Source of the DNA: Prevotella melaninogenica
GTDB taxonomy: Bacteria; Bacteroidota; Bacteroidia; Bacteroidales; Bacteroidaceae
DNA: 64,000 nt
Assembly (NCBI RefSeq): GCF_018128065.1
Contig: NZ_CP072359.1
Span: forward strand, 930,001-994,000
Reading direction: 5' to 3'
Positions 34,682 through 43,300 of this stretch are shown in pieces (position 1 is the first letter of the stretch; every line of letters starts with the position of its first letter). The notes beneath the pieces were generated by a model. It did not search any database, was not told the origin of the DNA, and saw only the letters and a list, made by a program, of their open reading frames with translations. The position numbers were made by a program, and so were the translations under genes.

Positions 34682-35398
34682 ATGGGAATACTTTATCTCG
34701 TACCGACACCAGTTGGAAATATGGAGGATATGACCCTCCGTGCCATCAGAATCTTAAAAGAAGCTGATTTAGTTTTGTGTGAGGATACTCGTACATCGGG
34801 TATTTTGTTGAAACATTTTGAGATTAAGAATCGTCTTATGTCTCATCATAAATTCAATGAACATGCAAGTTCTGCTGGTATAGTTAATAGATTAAAGGCT
34901 GGTGAGACAGTTGCACTTATCTCAGATGCAGGAACTCCAGGTATCAGTGATCCTGGATTTTTTCTCGCTCGTGAGGCAGCAGCCAATGGAATAACCGTTC
35001 AGACACTCCCTGGAGCCACAGCTTTCGTGCCTGCATTGGTGTCAAGTGGTTTGCCTTGCGACCGCTTCTGCTTCGAAGGGTTTCTCCCTCAGAAGAAAGG
35101 ACGTAAGACTCATTTAGAGAGTTTAGCCGAAGAACCACGCACAATGATATTCTATGAATCACCTTATAGAGTGGTGAAAACATTAGAACAATTCGTTGAC
35201 GTGTTCGGTCCAGAACGACAAGTAAGCTGTTGTCGTGAGATTTCTAAGATACACGAAGAGAGTGTTCGAGGAGCATTGACAGAGGTAATTGCCCACTTCA
35301 AAGAGACAGAACCACGTGGTGAGTTCGTCATCGTAGTGGCTGGAAAAGAAAAAGTAAAGTCTTCTGATAGGAAGAAACAAATGGATAAAAACTTATAA
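34682..35398 (+). CDS. rsmI: 16S rRNA 2'-O-ribose C1402 methyltransferase
   Basis: The 238-residue cytoplasmic SAM-dependent enzyme methylates C1402 in the ribosomal decoding centre. The family is clear from the start LYLVPTPVGNMEDMTLRA, CEDTRTSGILLKHF, ISDAGTPGISDPG, PGATAFVPALVSSGLP and FYESPYRVVKTL. The start at 34682 is fixed by the conserved N-terminus; codons upstream fall inside the promoter. The next gene begins after three bases. Confidence 0.96.
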   Translation: MGILYLVPTPVGNMEDMTLRAIRILKEADLVLCEDTRTSGILLKHFEIKNRLMSHHKFNEHASSAGIVNRLKAGETVALISDAGTPGISDPGFFLAREAAANGITVQTLPGATAFVPALVSSGLPCDRFCFEGFLPQKKGRKTHLESLAEEPRTMIFYESPYRVVKTLEQFVDVFGPERQVSCCREISKIHEESVRGALTEVIAHFKETEPRGEFVIVVAGKEKVKSSDRKKQMDKNL

Positions 35399-35401
35399 TG
35401 T

Positions 35402-36316
35402 ATGAATAAACTATTAGTTTTCGCAGTATGTGGAGTTCTTGCACTGGCATCCTGCAACAAAGACAAGAAATCGGCTTTGAACCCATCCGAAATACAGAGT
35501 GATTCTTTGCGTAGTGTTATTGATGCACGTGATCATGAGATTAATGACATGATGGGAACGTTGAATGATATCCAGCAGGGTTTTGCTGCTATCAACGAGG
35601 CAGAGAATCGTGTTACTATCGCTAAGAATGGTGAGGCTGCTAACAAGACAGAACAGATGAAGGAGAATATCCAGTTCATTGCTCAGCGTATGCAGGAAAA
35701 CCGTGAACTCATCAAGAAGTTACAGCAACAGCTGCGTGAGACAGGCTTTAAGGGTGACGCAATGAAGGAGACACTCAACCGTCTGACAAATCAGTTGAGT
35801 TCAAAGGAGACTGAGTTGAAGCAGTTGCGTGCTGAGTTGGAGTCAAAGAATATTCATATTAAGGAACTTGATGAGACTATCACAGGTTTGAATACTGATG
35901 TTACTAATCTCAAGACTGATAAGGAGAACCTTACAGCAGAGAAGGAAAACCTCACTAAGGAGAAGGAAAATCTCCAGACAGAGAGCAACCAGAAGACTGA
36001 GACTATCAATACTCAGGACAAGCAGTTGAATACTGGTTGGTATGTATTCGGTACTAAGAGCGAGTTGAAGGCACAGCGCATCCTCGACGGTGGTAAGGTT
36101 CTTCAAGGGGCTTTCAACAAGGGTTACTTCACAAAGATTGATATCCGTGTTAACAAGGAAATCAAACTTTACAGCAAGAGTGCACATCTCTTGACTGCCC
36201 ACCCAAGTAGTAGCTACATGCTGACAACCGATACAAACGGACAGTATGTTCTCCGTATCACCGACCCACAGACCTTCTGGAGCACAAGCAAATACTTGGT
36301 TATCCAGGTTAGATAA
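35402..36316 (+). CDS. Coiled-coil lipoprotein of unknown function
   Basis: The 304-residue protein has a lipoprotein signal peptide (lipobox LASC, C18). The central part (about residues 75-205) is a long coiled coil rich in Lys, Glu, Gln and Asn. In it, an 11-residue theme (ENLTAEKENLT, KEKENLQTESN) recurs almost without change. The C-terminal 100 residues look compact and beta-rich (TGWYVFGTKSELKAQRI, FTKIDIRVNKEIKLYSKSAHLLT, HPSSSYML). It could reach from the outer membrane towards the cell wall, by inference. It begins three bases after rsmI and is probably co-transcribed. The function is unknown. Confidence 0.85.
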   Translation: MNKLLVFAVCGVLALASCNKDKKSALNPSEIQSDSLRSVIDARDHEINDMMGTLNDIQQGFAAINEAENRVTIAKNGEAANKTEQMKENIQFIAQRMQENRELIKKLQQQLRETGFKGDAMKETLNRLTNQLSSKETELKQLRAELESKNIHIKELDETITGLNTDVTNLKTDKENLTAEKENLTKEKENLQTESNQKTETINTQDKQLNTGWYVFGTKSELKAQRILDGGKVLQGAFNKGYFTKIDIRVNKEIKLYSKSAHLLTAHPSSSYMLTTDTNGQYVLRITDPQTFWSTSKYLVIQVR

Positions 36317-36331
36317 GCATAAGATAACAAT

Positions 36332-36376
36332 ATAAGAAAAGAGGCATTCTCATCGTAAGGATGCCTCTTTTCTTAT
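36332..36376. terminator. Bidirectional terminator
   Basis: A perfect 16-bp stem (ATAAGAAAAGAGGCAT / ATGCCTCTTTTCTTAT) lies between the lipoprotein gene and the convergent ECF-sigma operon. Confidence 0.85.
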
Positions 36377-36460
36377 GTCTTCAAACCAGACGAGAGCAGT
36401 AATAACCATTTTTGCAAGTTTTTTCTATTGTATCGTCGTCTACAACACTCAAAGAAAGCC

Positions 36461-36850
36461 TTATGAATGTGGCACTTTATCTTTTAACTCTGCAAATTTT
36501 GTGCTAAACAGTAAGCTGATGGTGACGAAGGCTGCACCTATTGCCAATCCAATATACTGAACGTTGTGAAGCAAAGTAAGGATGAATTCTGATTGCGTTC
36601 CGTTGATATATCGGTCAAAGATGGTTGGCAGTGTGAAACTTGCAAGCGTAACAACACAGCCCAAAACAATACCAACGGCAAGCAGTTTAAGCGACGTTAG
36701 TTTATTCTTTCGGCTTTCCGCACGTTGATATGCCTTGACTTCTTCGATAAGTTCCATCTGTCGTTGCAGTCTTTCCATGAACGTTTTGTCATCCGACAGT
36801 TGTGGATGATAGTCCGCCAGTAAGTCTTTTAAGAATTTATCTTCGTTCAT
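36461..36850 (-). CDS. Small membrane protein, possible anti-sigma factor
   Basis: The 129-residue protein has a charged N-terminal half (about 1-50) and two hydrophobic helices (about 50-72 and 92-113). It overlaps the end of the ECF sigma gene by four bases, so the two are translationally coupled, a typical sigma/anti-sigma arrangement. There is no HxxxCxxC zinc motif, so it is not a ZAS-domain anti-sigma. The role is inferred from position only. Confidence 0.65.
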   Translation of the reverse strand: MNEDKFLKDLLADYHPQLSDDKTFMERLQRQMELIEEVKAYQRAESRKNKLTSLKLLAVGIVLGCVVTLASFTLPTIFDRYINGTQSEFILTLLHNVQYIGLAIGAAFVTISLLFSTKFAELKDKVPHS

Positions 36851-37329
36851 CTTTCCAATAAGTGTTTAAGTTCTTGCCGTCCACGTGAGAGTTGTTTCTT
36901 AATTGCATCCTCACTGTTTTCGGTTATCTCTGCAATTTCTTTTATCTGATAACCCTGCATATAATAAAGCAGAATACTTGTGCGCATCGTTTCCGTAAGC
37001 GTTTCTAAAGCACTATGTAATTCCTGATAGCGGAAGGCATCGTCACTTTTATTGTTCCCTTGGAGCGTGATAGCCTTCTCAATGGGCAGTTCCTGTTGAT
37101 GCTTCTGTTTGCGGTGGGAGTCGATGAAGACACGATAGGCAATCTTCATTAGCCAAGCCGAGAACAGTCCCCGTTCGTCGTATTGACTGCTACGAAGGTA
37201 GGCTTTAATGAGTGCTTCTTGAGCAATATCGTCAGCTTCAGCACTATTGCCGCAGCATAAAGCCGTCAGGAACCGACGTAGATGCGCCTGCTCCTGATTG
37301 ACCAATTCAACGAATTGTTCTATTGTCAT
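36847..37329 (-). CDS. ECF-type RNA polymerase sigma factor
   Basis: The 160-residue protein has sigma region 2 (about 10-75, with SAEADDIAQEALIKAYLR and FSAWLMKIAYRVFIDSHRKQ) and sigma region 4 (about 100-155, with YYMQGYQIKEIAEITENSEDAIKKQLSRGRQEL, the helix-turn-helix). Regions 1 and 3 are missing, as in ECF sigmas. It lies between a DUF6249-like membrane protein and a small membrane protein, in one minus-strand operon. The signal is unknown. Confidence 0.92.
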   Translation of the reverse strand: MTIEQFVELVNQEQAHLRRFLTALCCGNSAEADDIAQEALIKAYLRSSQYDERGLFSAWLMKIAYRVFIDSHRKQKHQQELPIEKAITLQGNNKSDDAFRYQELHSALETLTETMRTSILLYYMQGYQIKEIAEITENSEDAIKKQLSRGRQELKHLLER

Positions 37330-37335
37330 AATAAC

Positions 37336-37791
37336 CTAATCATTGTCTTTCAAGTTTTCCAAAGTCTTTTTGGCATTGTTGTAGGCGATTAACAACCCGC
37401 ATCCTACAGCCAGTGGGGCAATGCCGAATACAGCGCCTATAGGGATATATCCTTTGTCAAAACTTTGCAAAATGCTCAAAACTATAATAACCAATATGGT
37501 TGCTGCCCCTCCGATAAGACAGATTGTCCCCCAAAGTAGTTCCTGGTGCATTTTTGTCATCAGTTGCTCTTTGTATGATTTCTTTGAAGGGTTCAGCTTG
37601 TCGAGAAACTCCTGCACGTCAATGTCAGGATTCTTTTCAATAATAGCCGTAACAATCTCGCTTCTTTTGTCCGTTTCGTGTTGTTTGTTACGGTAAGAGA
37701 GCCAAACTACTACAATTGGAAGTACTACTACAATTGCTATTGGAACGAGACTTTCAATAAGTGAATTAAAAATTACAGGATTCATAATCAT
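37336..37791 (-). CDS. DUF6249-like membrane protein
   Basis: The 151-residue protein has an N-terminal membrane helix (about 10-30), a cytoplasmic segment with a VQEFLDKLNPSKKSYKEQL motif, and two more helices (about 87-110 and 117-138). This layout is that of the Bacteroidetes DUF6249 family, often found beside ECF sigma genes. The start may be the ATG at 37791 or the one at 37785 (ATGATTATG). It is separated from the sigma gene by six bases and is the first gene of the operon. Confidence 0.75.
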   Translation of the reverse strand: MIMNPVIFNSLIESLVPIAIVVVLPIVVVWLSYRNKQHETDKRSEIVTAIIEKNPDIDVQEFLDKLNPSKKSYKEQLMTKMHQELLWGTICLIGGAATILVIIVLSILQSFDKGYIPIGAVFGIAPLAVGCGLLIAYNNAKKTLENLKDND

Positions 37792-38227
37792 TTATTTTAA
37801 TATGTTATACATTTTGGTTTTCTTTCTGAACCGATTCACTTGTATAACGTTATTGGTTTGTAAAAGGTGACATCAAAGGCATAAATTTATTTGTTTTATG
37901 GTGTTAATTGTATTCTTGATAATGGTTCTTTTTTATGCTTACAACAGCTTTTGAGCGAATTATTTTCATGAAAATAAATATTTATTGTCGTGTAAATAAT
38001 TATTTTTCTTCATGAAAGAAAATATTTCTTTTCATGAAAATAATTCGTTGGAATGTAGCTATAAGAAGTTAAAAGGGCATTTATCAGTAGTTTATCTCTT
38101 ACCTCTAATATTCGTAGAGAGCACAAGTAAAATCCTTTCTTTTTCCTTTCTATATCTTATTAGTATCAGGAAAAGAGGTGATGTCTTAACTCCTTTCACT
38201 CTCTTTCACTCCTTAACTCCTCAAAAC
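37792..38227. other. AT-rich non-coding interval upstream of the sigma operon
   Basis: It contains three TTCATGAA palindromes within a large inverted repeat (37956-38047), described separately. A plus-strand frame over 38012-38437 runs antisense into tadA and is not credible. No other gene is seen. Confidence 0.6.
37956..38047. repeat. Inverted repeat with three TTCATGAA palindromes
   Basis: CGAATTATTTTCATGAAAA (37956-37974) and its exact complement (38029-38047) form 19-bp arms. TTCATGAA, itself a palindrome, occurs in both arms (37965-37972, 38031-38038) and again between them (38009-38016), each time inside a longer A/T palindrome. The site lies 165-256 bases upstream of the sigma operon start and may be a binding site for a dimeric regulator or a structured element. 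Confidence 0.65.
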
Positions 38228-38680
38228 CTACCTTCTTTCTTGGAAGAACCGCTGCATCAAGGCGAGACATTCCTCTTCCATCACACCGTAAGTAACGTTA
38301 GCTTTTGGGTGGAAAGCCTTGGGTGCATACTCGTGGTAGCCCCGTTTTTCGTCGGGACAGCCATAGACAATACGCTGAAGTTGTGCCCAACCGATGGCAC
38401 CAGCACACATGATGCAAGGTTCAACAGTCACATATAGCGTGCAGTCCTGCAGGTATTTACCTCCCAACTCGTTGGCAGCCATGGTTATTGCCTGCATTTC
38501 TGCGTGTGCCGTAACATCGTTCAGCGTTTCTGTTAGGTTATGGGCACGAGCGATGATGCGGTCACGGCATACCACAACAGCACCAATAGGGATTTCACCT
38601 TCTTTATATGCAGCTTCGGCTTCAGCCAATGCACGCTGCATATAGTATAGGTCTTTCTTGCTTTGTTCTTCTGTACTCAT
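38228..38680 (-). CDS. tadA: tRNA adenosine(34) deaminase
   Basis: The 150-residue zinc enzyme converts A34 to inosine in the tRNA-Arg anticodon. It has the cytidine/deoxycytidylate deaminase signature: HAE (in DVTAHAEMQAI, with catalytic Glu) and PCIMCAG (the two zinc cysteines), plus EIPIGAVVV near residue 29. Length is normal. The -7 element TATTTTTG ends only four bases before the ATG, predicting a leaderless mRNA. It is divergent from yraN. Confidence 0.95.
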   Translation of the reverse strand: MSTEEQSKKDLYYMQRALAEAEAAYKEGEIPIGAVVVCRDRIIARAHNLTETLNDVTAHAEMQAITMAANELGGKYLQDCTLYVTVEPCIMCAGAIGWAQLQRIVYGCPDEKRGYHEYAPKAFHPKANVTYGVMEEECLALMQRFFQERR

Positions 38681-38684
38681 ACTG

Positions 38685-38692
38685 CAAAAATA
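38685..38692 (-). promoter_or_regulatory. -7 element abutting the tadA start
   Basis: TATTTTTG on the minus strand ends four bases before the tadA ATG (spacer CAGT). No -33 TTG is visible. Confidence 0.55.
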
Positions 38693-38703
38693 CGGGTTTT
38701 ATT

Positions 38704-38733
38704 TTGATTTTACGAAAGATTATTCTAACTTTG
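38704..38733 (+). promoter_or_regulatory. Promoter of yraN-birA
   Basis: TTG (38704-38706, within TTTTG) and TAACTTTG (38726-38733) are 19 bp apart, a near-perfect consensus. It is divergent from the tadA element and leaves a leader of about 175 bases. Confidence 0.7.
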
Positions 38734-38912
38734 TGCTGTGAATATTGATGTACACAATTCTTGACGGGAGTGATAAAGTTTAAGGATTTAGAAGAAGTAG
38801 GCAATACCTTTGTTTCATCCGAAAATCGATTTGATACGTATAAAGAATAATCTTGTCTCTTTCTAATAGTCTTAACTTCTTAAACTTCTGCAAGTTAAGG
38901 AAAGAAAGACGC

Positions 38913-39278
38913 ATGGCATACCATAACGAATTAGGAAAATGGGGAGAGGATGTGGCGGTAAGCTATCTCCAACAGTTGGGTTATGTCATTCTTCATCGTG
39001 ATTGGGATTATCATCATCGAGACTTAGACATTGTCGCAATAGACAACGGAGAGCTGGTCATTGTTGAGGTAAAGACACGAAAGAATGAGCAGTTTGCCGA
39101 TGCCGACGAGGCTGTCACCGTGCAAAAAGTGCGTTCGCTCTCGATAGCTGCCAATGCATACGTCAAGCGATATAATATCAGTTTGGATATTCGCTTTGAT
39201 ATTATTACTGTCGTAGGGCAGCCAACAGGAACCAATGAAGTGCGCCATGTGAAGGATGCCTTTCTTCCATTCGTATAA
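38913..39278 (+). CDS. yraN: UPF0102 (YraN) family endonuclease-like protein
   Basis: The 121-residue protein shows the UPF0102/YraN pattern: GKWGEDVAVSYLQQLGYVIL at the start and DLDIVAIDNGELVIVEVKTRK, which holds the D..ExK residues of a restriction-endonuclease-like fold. Its cellular role is poorly defined; a part in DNA processing has been suggested for the family. I use the ATG at 38913, where family similarity begins; an in-frame ATG at 38853 adds 20 non-conserved residues. birA follows after 14 bases. Confidence 0.9.
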   Translation: MAYHNELGKWGEDVAVSYLQQLGYVILHRDWDYHHRDLDIVAIDNGELVIVEVKTRKNEQFADADEAVTVQKVRSLSIAANAYVKRYNISLDIRFDIITVVGQPTGTNEVRHVKDAFLPFV

Positions 39279-39292
39279 AGAATAGATTGTAA

Positions 39293-40084
39293 ATGAAGAT
39301 AATAGATGCCATATTAGGTTTTTTCAAGCCAACAGTAGTAGAGAAAGAAAGAGAGGTGAAAGTCGTAAGACTGGATTCTGTCGATAGTACAAACGCCTAT
39401 CTGCGCACTTACACACCTGCTGAAGATGAACCAATGACAGTCGTTGTTGCCGATTATCAGACAGCAGGAAAAGGACAGGGGACGAACACTTGGGAAAGTG
39501 AAGCGGGTAAGAACCTGCTGTTTTCTGTGCTTGTTCATCCAACGATGCTGCCAGTCCGTAGTCAGTTTCTACTCTCGGAAGCTGGTGCTTTGGCACTGAA
39601 AGAAGCTTTAGCAGACTATGTAAAAGAGGATATCCGTCTGAAATGGCCGAATGACATCTATTGGAAAGATAAGAAACTAAGTGGTACGCTGATTGAGACA
39701 AAGCTCGCTGCGGGGCGTATAAAAGATTGTGTCTTCGGTGTGGGACTAAATGTAAACCAAGACGTGTTCCATAGTGATGCTCCTAATCCCGTTTCTCTCT
39801 GCCAGATTTTAGGGCATGAGGTTGACAAAGAAGAACTATTGAAGAAGATTATCAAGAAGTTCTCAGAACTCTATCAGTTGTTAGAGATGGGCGGATATAA
39901 TGATATCAGTGCCATGTATCACGAAGCCTTGTACCGACGTGGAGGCTTTCATAAGTTTCGTGATGCTGATGGTGAGTTTGATGGAGCTATCGTAGAAGTA
40001 GAAGACGATGGGCATCTTATTCTCCGTGACAGCAAGGGTATGATTCGTGAATACCAATTCAAAGAAGTAGAATTTGTTATATAA
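39293..40084 (+). CDS. birA: Biotin--[acetyl-CoA-carboxylase] ligase
   Basis: The 263-residue enzyme attaches biotin to carboxylase carrier domains. The catalytic core is seen in DSVDSTNAYLRTY, the biotinyl-AMP loop GKGQGTNTWESEAGKNLLFS, RLKWPNDIYW and KLSGTLIETKL, followed by the small SH3-like C-terminal domain. There is no N-terminal helix-turn-helix, so it is a monofunctional ligase and not a repressor. It is probably co-transcribed with yraN. Confidence 0.94.
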   Translation: MKIIDAILGFFKPTVVEKEREVKVVRLDSVDSTNAYLRTYTPAEDEPMTVVVADYQTAGKGQGTNTWESEAGKNLLFSVLVHPTMLPVRSQFLLSEAGALALKEALADYVKEDIRLKWPNDIYWKDKKLSGTLIETKLAAGRIKDCVFGVGLNVNQDVFHSDAPNPVSLCQILGHEVDKEELLKKIIKKFSELYQLLEMGGYNDISAMYHEALYRRGGFHKFRDADGEFDGAIVEVEDDGHLILRDSKGMIREYQFKEVEFVI

Positions 40085-40137
40085 TTAGGTTTTGGGGAGA
40101 TAAAGAAGTCCTCCTCAATACCTTTAACTCCAAAATA

Positions 40138-40848
40138 ATGGCAAGATTTAAAAGAATACTCCTGAAGCTCTCGGGCGAGAGTTTGATGGGAAAGCAGGGC
40201 TTTGGTATCGACCCTGAGCGTCTTAGTGACTATGCAAAGCAGATAAAGGAAGTACACGAAATGGGCGTAGAGATTGGTATCGTTATCGGTGGCGGTAACA
40301 TCTTCCGTGGCTTGAGCGGTAGCCAAAAAGGCTTTGACCGTGTGAAAGGTGACCAGATGGGTATGTGTGCAACCGTTATCAACTCGCTTGCGCTCAGTTC
40401 AGCACTTGAGGCTGCTGGTGTGAAAGCTAAGGTCTTGACCGCTATCCGTATGGAACCAATCGGCGAGTTCTATAGCAAGTGGAAGGCTATCGAGGCAATG
40501 GAAGCAGGTTATGTATGTATCTTCTCAGCTGGTACTGGTAGTCCTTACTTTACTACTGACACTGGTTCCAGCTTGCGTGGTATTGAGATTGAGGCTGACG
40601 TTATGCTCAAGGGAACACGTGTGGACGGTATCTACACTGCTGACCCAGAGAAAGACCCAACGGCAACAAAGTTCTCTTCCATCACTTACGATGAGATTTA
40701 CACGAAGGGGCTTAAGGTGATGGACCTCACTGCAACGACTATGTGCAAAGAGAATGACCTCCCTATCTATGTCTTTAATATGGATGTTGTTGGTAATCTG
40801 AAGAAGGTTATGGACGGTGAAGATATAGGTACGTTGGTGCATAACTAA
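40138..40848 (+). CDS. pyrH: UMP kinase
   Basis: The 236-residue amino-acid-kinase-fold enzyme phosphorylates UMP to UDP. It has the start RILLKLSGESLMG, GIVIGGGNIFRG, the UMP-contact region MGMCATVINSLALSSALE, and FSAGTGSPYFTTDTGSSLRGIEI read as two motifs. Length is normal. It lies 53 bases after birA. A bulged GC-rich hairpin (40875-40907) follows. Confidence 0.97.
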   Translation: MARFKRILLKLSGESLMGKQGFGIDPERLSDYAKQIKEVHEMGVEIGIVIGGGNIFRGLSGSQKGFDRVKGDQMGMCATVINSLALSSALEAAGVKAKVLTAIRMEPIGEFYSKWKAIEAMEAGYVCIFSAGTGSPYFTTDTGSSLRGIEIEADVMLKGTRVDGIYTADPEKDPTATKFSSITYDEIYTKGLKVMDLTATTMCKENDLPIYVFNMDVVGNLKKVMDGEDIGTLVHN

Positions 40849-40874
40849 TGCTGATTATTCTTGAATGAATAGCT

Positions 40875-40907
40875 GTTGCAGCAGGTAGGTGACTACCTGC
40901 CTGCAAC
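40875..40907. terminator. Hairpin after pyrH
   Basis: GTTGCAGCAGGTAG and CTACCTGCCTGCAAC form a 14-bp stem with one bulge and a four-base loop. No T run follows, so it may be a weak or factor-dependent terminator. Confidence 0.5.
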
Positions 40908-41040
40908 AATATACGTAAAATAAAAATCGACGAGAGAACTCATCTTAATCCTGAAAACCTTTTGAACATAGATTGATAAAAAGTTATTGAATATAAATAT
41001 TAAATATATACATTATGTAATGTTATAAAAATAATTTTCT

Positions 41041-41048
41041 TATCTTTG
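41041..41048 (+). promoter_or_regulatory. -7 element of the DsbD-like gene
   Basis: TATCTTTG matches TAnnTTTG, 27 bases before the start codon. A -33 TTG is not evident. Confidence 0.55.
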
Positions 41049-41075
41049 CAGTTCAAATTCTAATAGTATAAAACG

Positions 41076-43175
41076 ATGAAAAGAAGAAATACACTATTTA
41101 TCCTCTTTACGCTGTTGTTTAGCCTCACAGCTATGGCACAGCAGAACCCTGTTCACTTTTCTGTACAGCAGAAGCAGGTTTCACCAACAGAGGTAGAGGT
41201 TATCTTCACAGCGAAGATTGACCAGGGATGGCATGTATATTCAACGAATCTTCCTGCTGATGGTCCTACATCTGCATCTTTACATGTAGACAAAGCAGAG
41301 GGTGTAACACCGGTTGGTAAGCTCACAACACGTGGTAAAGAGTTGAATGTCTATGATAAGACTTTCGAGATGAAACTACGTTATTTCGAGAATAGCGTTG
41401 GTTTCGTTCAGCGTTACAAGATAACAGCCAAGACCTATAGTATAAAAGGTTACTTGGAATATGGTGCTTGTAATGATGAGATGTGTTTGCCACCAACACA
41501 GGTTGAATTTAATTTCAAAGGTAATGGACCTGCTTCCGCGCCCGCAGCAACACCAACAGCTGCTAATGCAGAAACGGAAAAAACAACGACAGCTGCTACT
41601 GATGTAGCAGCTGATGGTTTATCTGCACTTACCGCAATGACTGCAGATACAGCTAAGAAGGCAGATGTATTGCCATTAGATACAGCAGGACCATTAAAGC
41701 AAGAAAATGCACAAGTAAATGCAGATGCTAATTTGTGGCAGCCAGTCATTAAGGAATTGTCAGCATTTAATAGCACGAATGATAGCTCTAATAGCTCTCT
41801 TTTAGCTATTTTCTTTATGGGTATTGTTGGTGGTCTTATTGCTCTGCTCACCCCTTGTGTATGGCCTATCATTCCAATGACGGTAAGTTTCTTCCTCAAG
41901 AGAGCGAAGGATGACCGTAAGAAGGGTATACGTGATGCTGTGACATACGGCTTGTCAATCATTGTTATTTATATGGGTTTGGCAACGCTTGTTACTTGGG
42001 CTTTCGGTCCACAGAAGTTGAATGAGTTGGCAACGAATGCACCGTTCAATGTCTTCTTCTTCCTTCTGTTAGTGGTCTTTGCCTTCAGCTTCTTTGGTTG
42101 GTTTGAACTTCGATTACCTTCTTCATGGGGTAATGCGGTTGACAATAAGGCTTCAGCGACAACAGGTTTGCTTTCAATCTTCCTGATGGCATTCACCTTG
42201 TCATTGGTAAGTTTCTCTTGTACTGCTCCTGTTGTTGGTCTTCTCCTTGTTCAGGCAGCGACAAGTGGTGATTGGGTAGCTCCAGCTGTGGGTATGTTTG
42301 GCTTTGCTTTGGCACTTGCCTTACCCTTTACTTTCTTTGCCCTCTTCCCAACCTTGCTTAAGAAAGCACCAAAGTCAGGTTCATGGATGAATATGATTAA
42401 GGTTGTGTTGGGCTTCATCGAGTTGGCTTTCTCACTGAAGTTCTTGTCAGTAGCCGACCTTGCATACGGCTGGCACATTCTTGATCGTGAGACATTCCTC
42501 TCTATTTGGATTGTTCTCTTCGGTCTCATGGGTCTCTACCTGATTGGTAAACTTAAGTTCCCACATGATGACCCAGAACAGAAGGCAATGCCAGTACCTG
42601 CTATTATGTTAGGTCTTTGCTCTCTGGCTTTTTCTGTTTATATGCTCCCTGGCTTATGGGGTGCACCTACAAAGGCGGTAAGTGCTTTTGCACCACCTAT
42701 TAATACGCAGGATTTTAATCTTGCTCCACAGACCGTACATGCTGATTTTACGGATTATGATGAGGGTATGCGTGCAGCTGTAGCAGCTGGTAAACCCGTC
42801 TTGGTCGACTTTACTGGCTTCGGTTGTGTTAACTGTCGTAAGATGGAAGCATCTGTGTGGACAGACTCACGGGTGGCTGATAAGTTGAAGAAAGATTATG
42901 TCCTCATCTCACTTTATGTAGACGATAAGACTCCATTGAAGCAACCTGTTGAGGTGAAACTCCCCGATGGGACTTCGCGTACGTTGCGTACTATCGGTGA
43001 TAAGTGGAGTTACTTAGAGCAAACAAAGTTCGGTTATCTGGCTCAACCATTCTATGTTCCATTGGACAATGCAGGCAAGCCATTAAATGGTAGCTTCAGT
43101 TTTAAGGAGGATGTACCAGCTTATCTTGAGTTCCTTGATAAGGGATTGGATAATTATCGTGCACAGCAGAAGTAA
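41076..43175 (+). CDS. DsbD-like thiol:disulfide interchange protein
   Basis: The 699-residue protein passes reducing power from the cytoplasm to the periplasm. A signal peptide (about 1-21) precedes an N-terminal domain (about 22-150) with the cysteine pair in GACNDEMCLPP. A low-complexity Ala/Thr linker (about 155-225) follows. The membrane domain (about 240-540) has about eight helices, with a cysteine in LTPCVWPIIPMTVSFF and another in VSFSCTAPVVG. The C-terminal thioredoxin-like domain has DFTGFGCVNCRKMEAS (CxxC). All three redox pairs of DsbD are thus present. It has its own promoter and a strong terminator. Confidence 0.92.
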   Translation: MKRRNTLFILFTLLFSLTAMAQQNPVHFSVQQKQVSPTEVEVIFTAKIDQGWHVYSTNLPADGPTSASLHVDKAEGVTPVGKLTTRGKELNVYDKTFEMKLRYFENSVGFVQRYKITAKTYSIKGYLEYGACNDEMCLPPTQVEFNFKGNGPASAPAATPTAANAETEKTTTAATDVAADGLSALTAMTADTAKKADVLPLDTAGPLKQENAQVNADANLWQPVIKELSAFNSTNDSSNSSLLAIFFMGIVGGLIALLTPCVWPIIPMTVSFFLKRAKDDRKKGIRDAVTYGLSIIVIYMGLATLVTWAFGPQKLNELATNAPFNVFFFLLLVVFAFSFFGWFELRLPSSWGNAVDNKASATTGLLSIFLMAFTLSLVSFSCTAPVVGLLLVQAATSGDWVAPAVGMFGFALALALPFTFFALFPTLLKKAPKSGSWMNMIKVVLGFIELAFSLKFLSVADLAYGWHILDRETFLSIWIVLFGLMGLYLIGKLKFPHDDPEQKAMPVPAIMLGLCSLAFSVYMLPGLWGAPTKAVSAFAPPINTQDFNLAPQTVHADFTDYDEGMRAAVAAGKPVLVDFTGFGCVNCRKMEASVWTDSRVADKLKKDYVLISLYVDDKTPLKQPVEVKLPDGTSRTLRTIGDKWSYLEQTKFGYLAQPFYVPLDNAGKPLNGSFSFKEDVPAYLEFLDKGLDNYRAQQK

Positions 43176-43243
43176 TATAATAAGGTGATGACTTTTCTTT
43201 TGGCTATCGATAGGATAGTATAAGGATTGCAGTTGTACACCTT

Positions 43244-43300
43244 AAAAGGGGTTGTATCAAAGAAGACGTCAGTAGTCTCAGTTTGATACACCCCTTTTTT
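43244..43300 (+). terminator. Terminator of the DsbD-like gene
   Basis: An 18-bp stem (AAAAGGGGTTGTATCAAA, 43244-43261, with TTTGATACACCCCTTTTT, 43282-43299) ends in a T run. Confidence 0.9.

Noticed and set aside
38012..38437. Plus-strand protein gene
   Set aside because: It begins in an AT-rich inverted repeat and runs antisense through the well-supported tadA gene; it has no recognisable domain.
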